Assembly (NCBI RefSeq): GCF_900199635.1 | Contig: NZ_LT962687.1 | Location: forward strand, 977,501 to 1,041,500 | DNA length: 64,000 nucleotides | Source: Anaerotruncus massiliensis (ex Togo et al. 2026) | Lineage (GTDB): Bacteria > Bacillota > Clostridia > Oscillospirales > Ruminococcaceae | Direction: 5' to 3' | Part shown: positions 37,168-46,205 of the stretch, piece by piece | Layout of the letters: the number at the start of each line of letters is the position of its first letter | How positions within the stretch are numbered: position 1 is the first letter of the stretch | The notes under the pieces: generated by a model | Databases searched by the model: none | What the model was told of the DNA's origin: nothing | The model's input: only the letters and a program-made list of their open reading frames with translations | Made by a program: the position numbers and the translations under genes

Positions 37168-38529
37168 CTATTTTTGCAGCATGAGCTTGGCGCATTTGTA
37201 GACGTCACCGCATCCGAGGGTGAGGACGAGGTCGCCCGGCTTAGCGTTGGCCATGACGTACCTGGCGATTTCGGGGAACGCGGGGAACCAAACCGAGCCG
37301 GGGATTTTTTCGGCGAGCTGGCTGGTGTAGACGCCGTAGGTGTTCTTCTCGCGGCTGCCCATGATCTCGGACATGACAACATGGTCGGCGAGGGCGAGGG
37401 CAAGCGCGAAGTCGTCCATCAGCATTTGGGTGCGCGAATAGGTGAACGGCTGAAAGACCGCCCACACCTCGCGGAAGGGAAGCTCCTTGGCGGCGCGGAG
37501 GGTCGCGGCCAGTTCGGCGGGATGGTGGGCATAGTCGTCCGCGATTGTGACCCCGTTCACGGCACCAAGGATTTCAAACCGCCGCCCCGCCCCGCGGAAC
37601 TTCGCGAGGTGCTCGGCGATCGCGGAAACGGGCGCGCCCGCATGGATGGCGGCGGCGATCGCGGCAACGGCGTTGAGGATGTTGTGACGCCCGGGCACAT
37701 GGATGGTAAAGCGGCCGAGTGGCTTTCCGTGATGGAGCAGGTCGAAGGTGGAGACGGCCCCCTCATGGACAATGCCGGCGGGGGAGTAGTCGCAGCTCTC
37801 CTCCCAGCCGAAGGTGATAATCTCCTTGCCCGTGACGCCGGAGACCGCCTTCATCGAGTTTTCGTCGCTGCCGTTGACGATGACGGCCTTTTTCGCCATC
37901 CCGGCGAAGATGCGGAAGGATTTGATGATGTTTTCGATCGTGCCGAAATACTCGAGGTGGTCGGCGTCGACGTTGAGGATGACCGCCACGTCGGGATCGA
38001 GCTGGAGGAAGTGGTCGTTGAACTCGCACGCCTCGCACACCATGACGCCGCTTTCCCCCACGCGGCCGTTTCCGCCGATGGCCGGCAGCTTGCCGCCGAT
38101 AACCGCCGTCGGGTCGAGGCCCGCGCCGAGCAGAATCTGGGTGAGCATGGCGGTGGTGGTGGTCTTGCCGTGGGTGCCGCAGACGCAGATGCACTCGTGG
38201 TAGAGGCTCGTGAGGTAGCCGAGGATCTCTGCGCGTTCGACGGTGGGGACCCCGCTTTTTTTCGCGGCGATCAGCTCGGGGTTGTCGGCCATGATCGCGG
38301 CGGTGTAGATGATGAGGTCCGCGCCGTCGATGTTTTCGGCGCGCTGGCCGAGCGCGACCGGGATGCCCATGCTGCGTTCGAGCGAGACGGTGTCGGATTC
38401 GTTGTTGTCGGAGCCGGTGATGAAATAGCCCTGCGCGTGCAGAATCTGCACGATGGGGAACATTCCCGACCCGCCGATGCCGATAAAATGGATGTGCTTT
38501 ACCGTTTTCAGGAGGCTTCCGTCGAACAT
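37168..38529 (-). CDS. murC: UDP-N-acetylmuramate:L-alanine ligase
   Basis: 453 residues, full length. Adds L-Ala to UDP-MurNAc, first amino acid of the peptidoglycan stem. N-terminal Rossmann loop HFIGIGGSGM (about 13-22), ATP-binding P-loop GTHGKTTTT near 114, NVDADHLEYFG, HNILNAVAAI and the ADDYAHHPAE block are all Mur-ligase hallmarks, with the MurC-type spacing. Start at 38529 (MFDGSLLKTVKH) has GGAG upstream; an in-frame extension is less likely. Single gene, divergent from spoVG. Confidence 0.96.
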   Translation of the reverse strand: MFDGSLLKTVKHIHFIGIGGSGMFPIVQILHAQGYFITGSDNNESDTVSLERSMGIPVALGQRAENIDGADLIIYTAAIMADNPELIAAKKSGVPTVERAEILGYLTSLYHECICVCGTHGKTTTTAMLTQILLGAGLDPTAVIGGKLPAIGGNGRVGESGVMVCEACEFNDHFLQLDPDVAVILNVDADHLEYFGTIENIIKSFRIFAGMAKKAVIVNGSDENSMKAVSGVTGKEIITFGWEESCDYSPAGIVHEGAVSTFDLLHHGKPLGRFTIHVPGRHNILNAVAAIAAAIHAGAPVSAIAEHLAKFRGAGRRFEILGAVNGVTIADDYAHHPAELAATLRAAKELPFREVWAVFQPFTYSRTQMLMDDFALALALADHVVMSEIMGSREKNTYGVYTSQLAEKIPGSVWFPAFPEIARYVMANAKPGDLVLTLGCGDVYKCAKLMLQK

Positions 38530-38720
38530 GCGCGCTTTCAACTCCAAAAAGGAAAGGCAGCGAGCCTTTCCCGTCAAATTTGCTTGGATATTTTACTTGT
38601 ATGTAGTATAGGACGGATTGGTGAAAAATTCAAGTGCGCCAGGGCGTGGTGCATAACTTTTGGAAAACCGCCGAATACTATCGATAGCATCTTTGACAAA
38701 ACCCGAGGAGGAAATTCACC

Positions 38721-39038
38721 ATGCAGATCACCGATATCAAAATCCGCCGTACCTATCAGGATACCCGCCTGCGCGCGCTGGTATCCGTGACGATCGATGG
38801 AGAGCTCGCCGTCCACGACATCAAGGTCATCGAGGGCCCGGAACGCCTCTTTGTGGCGATGCCCAGCCGCAGGGACGACAGCGGCGCCTTCCGGGACATC
38901 GCCCACCCGATCACGACCGCCGCCCGCCGCCAGCTCGAGGACGCGATCCTCTCCGCCTACCAGGAGCACCTCGCGGCGCAGCAGGGCGCCCAGCAGCTCG
39001 AGGAGCACCTGCACGCCGGCCAGGAAGCCGGGGAATGA
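38721..39038 (+). CDS. spoVG: Septation/sporulation regulator SpoVG
   Basis: 105 residues. Core of the SpoVG family is clear: MQITDIKIRRTYQDTRLRA, VSVTIDGELAVHDIKVIEG, and LFVAMPSRR followed by DIAHPIT. Known SpoVG proteins bind DNA/RNA and affect septation, capsule and virulence genes. The C-terminal Gln/Glu-rich tail (about 85-105) is variable. GAGGAGG lies eight bases before ATG. Its own terminator follows directly. Confidence 0.95.
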   Translation: MQITDIKIRRTYQDTRLRALVSVTIDGELAVHDIKVIEGPERLFVAMPSRRDDSGAFRDIAHPITTAARRQLEDAILSAYQEHLAAQQGAQQLEEHLHAGQEAGE

Positions 39039-39073
39039 ATACCGCCCCGCGGAAACGCGGGGCGGTATTTTTG
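39039..39073 (+). terminator. Terminator after spoVG
   Basis: Stem ATACCGCCCCGCG/CGCGGGGCGGTAT with a short GAAA-type loop and T5. Confidence 0.9.
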
Positions 39074-39207
39074 CCTTCCGCGGCATTTGTTAAGCATCTG
39101 TGAATTTTTGCGCGCCGCACGCAAACCCCGTCGGATTTTGTGTTAAAATAATCCACAGACGGTTTCCCGCGGCCCTGCCGCGAATTCTTGATTACAACGA
39201 GGTGGCC

Positions 39208-40635
39208 ATGCGAAAGTTCCTGACCCTGCTGGCGGCGCTGCTCATTGCGCTGCCCCTCTCCCTCCCGGCTTCGGCCGAACAGAATCCCGGGCAGCCGCCG
39301 ACCCTCTACGCGGAGGCGGCGATCCTAGTGGACGCGGACACCGGGCAGGTGCTCTACCAGAAGAATCCCGACAAAAAAATGTATCCGGCGAGCATCACCA
39401 AGCTCATGACCTGCCTGATCGCGATGGAGGAGGCGCAGCCGGACGACGTGGTGACGATGACCGACGAGGCGGTCTTCGCGGTCCCGCGCGACACCACCCA
39501 CATCGCGCTGACGGGGGGCGAGCAGCTCACCGTCGAGCAGCTGGAATACGCGATGATGGTCGAGTCGGCCAACGACGCGGCCAACGGGCTCGCCGTCCAT
39601 CTGGCCGGCTCGCTCGAGGCGTTCGCGCGGCGGATGAACAGCCGCGCCGCCGAGCTCGGCCTTCAGAACACGAACTTTGTAAACGCCAACGGCCTGCCGA
39701 ACACGGCGCACTACACCTCGGCGCGGGACATGGCGGTCATCACGCGGGAGGCCTATGGCCATCCGGAGTTCCGCACGCTGGCGGGCACCACCCACTATGA
39801 GATCCCTCCCACCAACAAGCAGGCGGAGACCCGGCGGCTCAACAACCGCAACTATATGTTCACGCTGAACGACACCTATCCCGGCGCGTTCGCGGGCAAG
39901 GTGGGCTGGACGGAGGAGTCCGGCCACACGCTGGTCACGCTTGCCGAGCGGGGCGGCGTGACCCTCATCTGCATCGTGCTCCACTCGGACGGGGTCATCG
40001 ACGCGCAGTACATCGACTCGACCAACCTCTTCGATTACGGCTTCGGCGCCTTCTCGCGGACCGCCGTGCCCGCCTCGAAGATCGAGCGGCGGGAGGCCCC
40101 CTATACGGGCGCGGACGGCGGGACGCTCACCGCGTCCCTCGCGGCGGAGGGGGAGGCCTCCGTCCTGCTCCCCGCCGGGACGACGGCGGACGACCTTGGG
40201 GTGCGCTATTCCATTCCCGATCCGCTGACGCCCGAGACGGCCGCCGAAGCCCGCGCCGAGCTGGTGCTCCCCTCGCCCCCCGGGCGGATGGAGGAGGTCG
40301 TGGGGACCGTCCCGCTCGCCCTCTCGCTGCCGCAGCCGGAGACGATGCCCGCGGACGCCGCGCCGCCGGAGGATGGAAAAGGTCCGCTGCCCATGCTCCT
40401 GCGCTGGGCCGGCATCCTCGGGGGCGTGCTGCTGGGACTGGCGGTCCTGCTGCTGGCCGTGCGCGCGGTGCTGCGGGCGCGCTACCGCAAAATGCGCCGG
40501 AGGCGCCGCCGCGTGAACCGCGCCGCGCCCCCGCAGGCCCGCCCGCGCCCGCGTCCGGAAACCTTCATCGACGTGCGCACGGGCAAGGACGCGAAGGACA
40601 AGATCCGGATCATCGACGTGGAGGAGCTGAAATAG
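39208..40635 (+). CDS. dacF: D-alanyl-D-alanine carboxypeptidase (DacF/PBP5 type)
   Basis: 475 residues. Signal peptide (MRKFLTLLAALLIAL, cut near ASA 23) then a peptidase S11 domain: SITK (62-65), SAN (120-122), and KVG (231-233) where most relatives have KTG. It trims the terminal D-Ala from peptidoglycan stems. A beta C-terminal domain (about 290-390) is followed by a membrane helix (LLRWAGILGGVLLGLAVLLLAV region, about 400-425) and a very basic cytoplasmic tail (YRKMRRRRRRVNR), so it is anchored at its C-terminus. ATG at 39208 with GAGGTGG upstream. Confidence 0.92.
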   Translation: MRKFLTLLAALLIALPLSLPASAEQNPGQPPTLYAEAAILVDADTGQVLYQKNPDKKMYPASITKLMTCLIAMEEAQPDDVVTMTDEAVFAVPRDTTHIALTGGEQLTVEQLEYAMMVESANDAANGLAVHLAGSLEAFARRMNSRAAELGLQNTNFVNANGLPNTAHYTSARDMAVITREAYGHPEFRTLAGTTHYEIPPTNKQAETRRLNNRNYMFTLNDTYPGAFAGKVGWTEESGHTLVTLAERGGVTLICIVLHSDGVIDAQYIDSTNLFDYGFGAFSRTAVPASKIERREAPYTGADGGTLTASLAAEGEASVLLPAGTTADDLGVRYSIPDPLTPETAAEARAELVLPSPPGRMEEVVGTVPLALSLPQPETMPADAAPPEDGKGPLPMLLRWAGILGGVLLGLAVLLLAVRAVLRARYRKMRRRRRRVNRAAPPQARPRPRPETFIDVRTGKDAKDKIRIIDVEELK

Positions 40636-40730
40636 GGGGATTCGCCCGCCGGGCAATCACCGAATCGAAAAGACCCTCATAGGATGGGGTATACGTGAGT
40701 ATGCCAGTAAAATCCTATGGGGGTACTTTT

Positions 40731-41663
40731 ATGACTGCATATAAAACCTTTGCCGTCGTCGGGGGGGACCTGCGCCAGGCGCACGTCGCAAACCGGCTGG
40801 CGGCACAGGGGAAAACGGTTTACGCCATGCTGCTCGAAACGAACAGCGCGCTTGAGAAAAGCCTGGTGTGCGCCGAAGACCCGGAGGACGTCCTGCCGCA
40901 GTGCGACGTGATCATCTTTCCTCTGCCGATGAGCACCGACGAACGGCATGTGAACGCGCCCTTTTCCAAGCAGAAGGTGCGGGTGTGCGACTGCCTGTCG
41001 GGGCTCAAGCCGGGCGCCTGCGTGCTGGGCGGCAAGGTGAGCCCGGCGATGCGCGCGCTGGCCGAGAGCTGCGGCGTCACGATCATCGACTACTTTGAAC
41101 GGGAGGAGCTCTGCGTGAAAAACGCGGTCATCACCGCCGAGGGCGCGGCGTCGATCGCGATGGAGGAGCTGCCGATCTCCCTGTTCGGCTCCCGCTGCAT
41201 GATCACCGGGCACGGGCGGATCTCCAAGGCGCTGATGCGCATCCTGCGCGGGATGGGCGCGGATGTCACAGTCGCGGCGCGCAAACACGGCGACCTGGCC
41301 GAGATCGAGGCGGAGGGATGCCGCGCGGTACATATCGCGACGCTCGCGGAGCACGTCCGGGGGATGGATGTCCTCTTCAACACGGTGCCCGCCCGCATCC
41401 TCACCGCCGACATCCTGGAGAAGCTGGGCCCGGATACGCTGCTGATCGATCTTGCTTCAAAGCCGGGCGGGGTGGGGCGGACGTTTGCACCATCGCCCAA
41501 ACGCCCGGAACGCCCGGCTTCGCGGGCCGGGCGGGCCCACCCGCGCCTGTCCCCAAAGACGGCTCCCGAAGGTTTTGGAAGGGGTGGAGCGCAAGGGACC
41601 ACGGTTCGGGCGGCAAAGGCCCGATCCGTGCGCGGGGCCGGGACGCGGGGAAAGGTTGCGTAA
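40731..41663 (+). pseudogene. dpaA: Dipicolinate synthase subunit A, C-terminus replaced (truncated dpaA/spoVFA)
   Basis: The N-terminal 244 residues match SpoVFA/DpaA well: YKTFAVVGGDLRQ, an N-terminal substrate domain, the Rossmann loop TGHGRISKALMRIL (about 163-176) and LIDLASKPGG. Directly after this (from nt about 41465) the expected final about 50 residues are missing and the frame runs through GC-rich repeat-like DNA coding for Pro/Arg/Ala sequence. The other two frames do not restore the family sequence. dpaB, normally the next gene, is absent; a regulator gene follows. DpaAB makes dipicolinate for spores. I read this as a decayed or replaced gene; start at 40731 by alignment, with GGGGG upstream. 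Confidence 0.75.
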
Positions 41664-41776
41664 ACAAAGCGGATGATGGAAGTATTTACAAATAGGACAT
41701 AGACTTCTAGACACTAAACTGATAAAATAGAACGGTAACATGATGAAGGGCGCTTTGTGAGGAGGGAGAGGCACAA

Positions 41777-43201
41777 TTGAACAGAGAGCAGCGGCTTTAC
41801 AGCGTGATTTATGACTATTTTTTCACCCGCATCTGCCTCGGGTTCTACCAGGAGGGGGACACCCTGCCCTCGATTGGGGAGGCGCGCGAAATGTTCGGCG
41901 TCTCGACGCGCACCATCCGCAAGGCCTACCACATGCTCGAGGAGGGGGGCTACCTGTCGATCTCGCGCGGGAGGAACGCCGTTGTGATCAGGGGGGCGCC
42001 GGGCGGCCAATGCCGCGAGGTGTGCGTCGCCTATTTCGCGGCCCGGCGCGACGCCATCCTCGACCTGTCCTGGATGGCGAAAAAGATTCTGCCGGAGATC
42101 TTCCTGCGGGGGTTCCTGATGATGGACGGGGAGGGGCTGGACGGACTCGCCCTTTCGGTGGAGAAGATGCGCATACAGAACCTTCAAACGCAGCTCCAAT
42201 GCTTCTGCCGGATTCTCGCGCCGCTGGGCAACCCGCTGCTCACCTCCTTTTTCTGGGAGATTTCCGTCTTCAGCCGCATGACCTACCTGCGGGGCCTCTT
42301 CACCGACGAGGCGGAGAATGAGCGGGATTCGGAAAACCTGCGCCGCAGGTTCATGGAGATGATCGACGCGCGGCGCGCGGAGGACTCCGAACGGCTGCGA
42401 ACGCTGATCTGCCGCTTTTTCGGGAACTGCGACGTGCATGTTCGCGCCCACTTCGGCGAGCTTGCGTCCCGGTACGCGCCCGCGTCCGAGCAGGTTCCCT
42501 TCACCTGGCGCGTCTACAAGGGCCGGCCGCAGCAGGGCTTTTTCATCGCCATGAAGCTCATCCGGAAGATTTACGCCGAGGACTACCGGCTCGGGGAATT
42601 TCTCCCCTCCGCCGCCGACCTCGCGGAGGAGTACGGCGTCTCGGTGATCACGATCCGCAGGACGCTCGTGCTGCTGGGACGGCTCGGGCTGACCGAGACG
42701 ATCAACGGCCGGGGCACGCGGGTCATCCCGCAGGAGGAGAGCGTCGCCCGGCAGGGGCTTCAGGCCCCCGCGGTGCGCAAAAACCTGAAGATTTTTTTAC
42801 AGACGGTGCAGATGCTCGCGTTGACGGGCGAGGCGGTCATGCTGGCCGCCTTCCCCCACTTCAGGCCGGACAAGGTCCGCCGCGCGGCGGAGATCTTCCG
42901 GAGCGAGACCGCCTATGACATCGTCCCCTTCACCTGCATGGAGCTGGTGGCGGATTCCGACGCCTCCCCCTGCCTGCGGGAGCTTTACGGGCAGCTGTCC
43001 GACCTGTTCGGCTGGGGGGTCATTCTCCGCTTTCTCGCCCGGGGGAGCTCCGTCTCCGGGGAGCGCCGGGAGCTGATCGAGGAGATGCGCGCCGGTTTGG
43101 CCGCGCGGGACGCCGGCCGGTTCGCCCGCGGCTTCAGCGGCCTGATGTTCCATGTCCTCGAGGGGGCGGGGCGCAGGCTGCGTGAGCGGGGCGTCCTCTG
43201 A
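41777..43201 (+). CDS. Double GntR-type winged-helix regulator
   Basis: 474 residues with two GntR-like DNA-binding domains in one chain. The first (about 5-75) has LPSIGEAREMFGVSTRTIRKAYHMLEE; the second (about 255-320) has LPSAADLAEEYGVSVITIRRTL and the wing INGRGTRVI. Each is followed by a helical region (80-245 and 330-470) that I cannot assign to a known ligand-binding domain. The two halves share order and spacing, pointing to an internal duplication. Start is TTG behind GGAGGGAG. Target genes are unknown; the dpaA relic lies upstream on the same strand. Confidence 0.8.
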   Translation: MNREQRLYSVIYDYFFTRICLGFYQEGDTLPSIGEAREMFGVSTRTIRKAYHMLEEGGYLSISRGRNAVVIRGAPGGQCREVCVAYFAARRDAILDLSWMAKKILPEIFLRGFLMMDGEGLDGLALSVEKMRIQNLQTQLQCFCRILAPLGNPLLTSFFWEISVFSRMTYLRGLFTDEAENERDSENLRRRFMEMIDARRAEDSERLRTLICRFFGNCDVHVRAHFGELASRYAPASEQVPFTWRVYKGRPQQGFFIAMKLIRKIYAEDYRLGEFLPSAADLAEEYGVSVITIRRTLVLLGRLGLTETINGRGTRVIPQEESVARQGLQAPAVRKNLKIFLQTVQMLALTGEAVMLAAFPHFRPDKVRRAAEIFRSETAYDIVPFTCMELVADSDASPCLRELYGQLSDLFGWGVILRFLARGSSVSGERRELIEEMRAGLAARDAGRFARGFSGLMFHVLEGAGRRLRERGVL

Positions 43202-43243
43202 AAACGGGAGCCGGCCGGGCCCAAAGCATGGGACGGAACCGAA

Positions 43244-43277
43244 GGGCCGCCGCGGTCACAGCGGCGGCCCTTTTTTT
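43244..43277 (+). terminator. Terminator after the GntR-type gene
   Basis: A 10-bp stem GGGCCGCCGC/GCGGCGGCCC, seven-base loop, then seven T. Confidence 0.9.
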
Positions 43278-43338
43278 GTCCTCCCCCGTCCGCATTGGGC
43301 GGCGCGGCGGGACATATACTTGTGTCGGAGGTGGGCGC

Positions 43339-43452
43339 ATGGAAAAAACGGAACCGACGGTCCGGCTCGTCTTCGCACCGGAGGACGGCCCCTCCCTGCG
43401 GGAGCTGCTGCTGGAATTGCTGCGCGCCATGCGGGAGGAGCCGGAACGGTAA
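43339..43452 (+). CDS. 37-residue protein with recombinase-type leader
   Basis: A short frame with GGAGG seven bases before ATG, coding a charged N-terminus and a Leu-rich helix (SLRELLLELLRAMREE), flanked by terminators on both sides. The 50 bases in front (GGCGGGACATATA...GGTGGGC then ATGGA) closely match the sequence in front of the serine recombinase at 46206-46309. Small helical proteins of this size often precede transposon or serine recombinase genes in Clostridia; function unknown. Confidence 0.55.
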   Translation: MEKTEPTVRLVFAPEDGPSLRELLLELLRAMREEPER

Positions 43453-43464
43453 GCCCTCCGCGAA

Positions 43465-43502
43465 AGGCCCCGGCGCGCCCCGATGGGGGCGCGCCGGGGC
43501 CT
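43465..43502 (+). terminator. Terminator after the 37-residue gene
   Basis: A 15-bp GC stem (GGCCCCGGCGCGCCC and complement) with a short loop, followed by TTTCC. Confidence 0.7.
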
Positions 43503-43552
43503 TTCCATGCGGCGGAATCCGCCGGGGAACGGACCCAAATTTCAGATTCGTC

Positions 43553-43581
43553 TTGCTTCTTGGTCACAAACACGTTAAAAT
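43553..43581 (+). promoter_or_regulatory. Promoter of the HPt-regulator pair
   Basis: TTGCTT and TAAAAT spaced by 17. The 125-base leader contains a hairpin around CCTTTTCCGGG/CCCGGAAGGGG (43629-43655) and a self-complementary CCGCCCGCGGGCGG (43681-43694). Confidence 0.65.
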
Positions 43582-43713
43582 AGAGGTATTATGAGGATCA
43601 GGGACGATTATACGGTGGAAGTCAGCCGTCCTTTTCCGGGGAAAAGCCCGGAAGGGGGCGGCAAAAGACTATAAAATGACCGCCCGCGGGCGGATAAAGG
43701 GGATCGTGCGTCG

Positions 43714-44070
43714 ATGACGACTGCGGAATGTTACGCCCTGATCGGGGCGGACTATACAGAGGTGCTCCGCCGGATGGGGAACGAGGACCGCGTGAGGCGC
43801 TTCCTGCTCAAGTTCGCCGAGGAACCCAGTTACGGCCTGCTGTGCAGGTCGGTGGAGGCCGGGGACGCGAAGGAGGCGTTCCGGGCCGCCCATTCCATCA
43901 AGGGCGTCTGCCTGAACCTGGGGCTGACCGCCCTGTACCGGTCCGCCGGCGACCTGTGCGAGGAGCTGCGCGGCGGCGCTTTCACGGACGCCGTGCCCGG
44001 CCTGCTCCGGCGGGTCGGGGAGGACTACCAGAAAACCATCAACGGGATCCGGGAGCTGGCGCAGGCTTAA
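43714..44070 (+). CDS. Histidine phosphotransfer (HPt) domain protein
   Basis: 118 residues, a lone four-helix HPt domain. The phosphorylatable His60 stands in AAHSIKGVCLNLGL, the standard HxxKG context. It would pass phosphate between a hybrid sensor kinase (not in the window) and a receiver domain; the REC protein encoded 21 bases downstream is the obvious partner. ATG at 43714 follows AAAGGGGAT. Confidence 0.88.
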   Translation: MTTAECYALIGADYTEVLRRMGNEDRVRRFLLKFAEEPSYGLLCRSVEAGDAKEAFRAAHSIKGVCLNLGLTALYRSAGDLCEELRGGAFTDAVPGLLRRVGEDYQKTINGIRELAQA

Positions 44071-44091
44071 GGATTTGAAAAGAGGACGGCC

Positions 44092-46134
44092 ATGAAAAAG
44101 CAAGGCATGATACTGATCGTGGACGACACGGAGATGAACCGTTCCCTGCTGGCGGATATGCTTTCGGAGGACTACGAGATCCTGGAAGCCGCCAACGGCG
44201 TGGAGGCGGCCGCCATCCTGCACCAGCGCAGCGAGGAGCTCTCCCTTGTCCTGCTGGACATCGTCATGCCGGAAATGGACGGCTTCGAGGTCCTGGCGCT
44301 CATGAACAAGAACGGCTGGATCGGGCGCATCCCCGTCATCACCATCTCGTCGGAGACCGCGTCCACCTACATCGACCACGCCTATGACCTCGGGGCCACC
44401 GACTACATCAGCCGCCCGTTCGATGAAAAAAACGTCCAGCGCCGCGTGCGCAACACCATCATGCTCTACTCCAAGCAGAAAGCGTTGGAAGGGATGGTAA
44501 CAGAGCAGATCGTGGAGAAGGAGCGGAACAACTTCCTGATGGTGGAGATTTTGTCCAACATCGTCGAGTTCCGCAACGGGGAAAGCGGGCTGCATGTGCT
44601 GCACATCCGCACCCTCACCGAGATTTTCCTGCGCAAGCTCCAGGAGATCACCGACCGCTACCCCCTCACGGCCGCCCGGTCGGCGCTGATCGTTAACGCC
44701 TCCGCGCTGCACGACGTGGGAAAGATCTCCATCCCGGAGGAAATTTTGAATAAACCCGGCCCCTTGACGCCCGCGGAATACGAGGTCATGAAGACCCACT
44801 GCGCCCTCGGCGCGCAGATCATGGAGGACGCCCTCCTGCGCCACAAGGAGGAACTGCTCCAGGTGGCCTACAACATCTGCCGCTGGCACCACGAGCGGTA
44901 TGACGGGGGCGGCTACCCCGACGGGCTGCGGGGGGAGGAGATCCCGGTCGAGGCCCAGGTCGTCGCGCTCGCGGACGTCTACGACGCGCTGACGAGCACG
45001 CGGGTCTACAAGCAGGCCTTTCCCCACGGCGTGGCCATGCGGATGATCATGGGCGGGGAGTGCGGCGTCTTCAACCCGCTGCTGCTTCAGTGCCTGCGGG
45101 AGCTGGGGCCGCGCCTGGACGACGAGCTCCGCCTGCGCTCGCTCAACGACGTCTCCGAGGCGAACATCCGGGAGCTCTCCACCCAGGCGATCGCCGGCTC
45201 AAAGGTGTCCAACCGCACCCTCACCCTGCTGGAGCAGGAGCGGACCAAGTACCAGTTCTTCGCCTCGATGTCCAATGAGATCCAGTTTGAATACAGCTAC
45301 CAGTCCGACCTGCTCACCTTGTCCGAATGGGGGGCGCGCCAGCTTGGGCTGAACGTCCTGATCGAACATCCCGAGCAAAACGGGGAGCTGCACGGGGTCT
45401 TCCTTATCGCGGACTATCTCGACCTGCAGGGCCGCCTGCGCCGCGCGACGCCCGAAAAGCCGATCGTCAGCGGGACCTACTGCCTCAACGTCAAGGGGGA
45501 GAGGCGCTGGTACAAGGCGGTGGCCCGCCCCCTCTGGGAGGGGAACGGGACCGAGCAGGCGGGGGTCATCGGCAAATTCGTGGACGACCACGAGGAGCAG
45601 CTTCGGCTGGAGCAGCTCAGGCGGATGGCCGAACAGGATTCGCTGACGCGGCTCAACAACCACGCCGCCGCACGCAGGTGGATCCAGATGGCGCTGGCCC
45701 GCGAGGACAGGTCCTACGCGATGGTGCTCTTTGACCTGGACAACTTCAAGGAGGCCAACGACCGGTACGGCCACATGTTCGGGGACGAGGTGCTCAAGCA
45801 TGTGGCGCGGCTCGTGCAGAAGAGCGTGCGCGGCGGCGACATCGCGGCGCGGATCGGCGGGGACGAGTTCCTCATCTTCCTCGAATACAGCGGCGGGATC
45901 GAGCCGGTGATCCGGCGGATTTTCGACGCGCTGCACGGGGAATACCAGTCGTTTGAAATCCTGATCAGCATGGGCATCGCCCTCTCGCCGGAAAACGGCA
46001 CCCAGTACGATGCGTTCTTCCACGCGGCCGACCAGGCGCTGTATGTGGCGAAAAAGGGCGGGAAGGACCGCTACCGCTTCTATGACGATTCGATGCAGGG
46101 GGTCCTGAGCGTGCTTTCGCCGATGGACGCCTGA
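44092..46134 (+). CDS. Response regulator with HD-GYP, PAS-like and GGDEF domains (c-di-GMP turnover)
   Basis: 680 residues. Receiver domain 1-125 with acidic pair Asp11/Asp12 and phospho-acceptor Asp56 (LLDIVMPEMDG). HD-GYP phosphodiesterase about 150-345: HDVGKISIPEEIL near 207 and HHERYDGGGYPDG near 266-274. A PAS-like region about 395-510, then a diguanylate cyclase domain with GGDEF near 589 and KKGGKDRY at the end. Both c-di-GMP synthesis and breakdown motifs are intact, so net activity is probably set by phosphorylation through the adjacent HPt protein. It lies two genes before a type IV pilus operon, a common c-di-GMP target. Confidence 0.93.
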   Translation: MKKQGMILIVDDTEMNRSLLADMLSEDYEILEAANGVEAAAILHQRSEELSLVLLDIVMPEMDGFEVLALMNKNGWIGRIPVITISSETASTYIDHAYDLGATDYISRPFDEKNVQRRVRNTIMLYSKQKALEGMVTEQIVEKERNNFLMVEILSNIVEFRNGESGLHVLHIRTLTEIFLRKLQEITDRYPLTAARSALIVNASALHDVGKISIPEEILNKPGPLTPAEYEVMKTHCALGAQIMEDALLRHKEELLQVAYNICRWHHERYDGGGYPDGLRGEEIPVEAQVVALADVYDALTSTRVYKQAFPHGVAMRMIMGGECGVFNPLLLQCLRELGPRLDDELRLRSLNDVSEANIRELSTQAIAGSKVSNRTLTLLEQERTKYQFFASMSNEIQFEYSYQSDLLTLSEWGARQLGLNVLIEHPEQNGELHGVFLIADYLDLQGRLRRATPEKPIVSGTYCLNVKGERRWYKAVARPLWEGNGTEQAGVIGKFVDDHEEQLRLEQLRRMAEQDSLTRLNNHAAARRWIQMALAREDRSYAMVLFDLDNFKEANDRYGHMFGDEVLKHVARLVQKSVRGGDIAARIGGDEFLIFLEYSGGIEPVIRRIFDALHGEYQSFEILISMGIALSPENGTQYDAFFHAADQALYVAKKGGKDRYRFYDDSMQGVLSVLSPMDA

Positions 46135-46160
46135 ACCGCCGCCCCCGCATACCGGAACAG

Positions 46161-46187
46161 GAGACCGCCGCTTTCGCGGCGGTCTTT
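46161..46187 (+). terminator. Terminator after the c-di-GMP regulator
   Basis: Stem AGACCGCCGC/GCGGCGGTCT with loop TTTC and TTT. Confidence 0.8.
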
Positions 46188-46205
46188 CCGCGTCCCGCCC
46201 CGCGC

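Noticed and set aside
41455..41700. Simple frameshift explaining the end of dpaA
   Set aside because: Neither alternative frame restores the expected DpaA C-terminal block (ALSLPG-type), so the segment seems replaced and not merely shifted.
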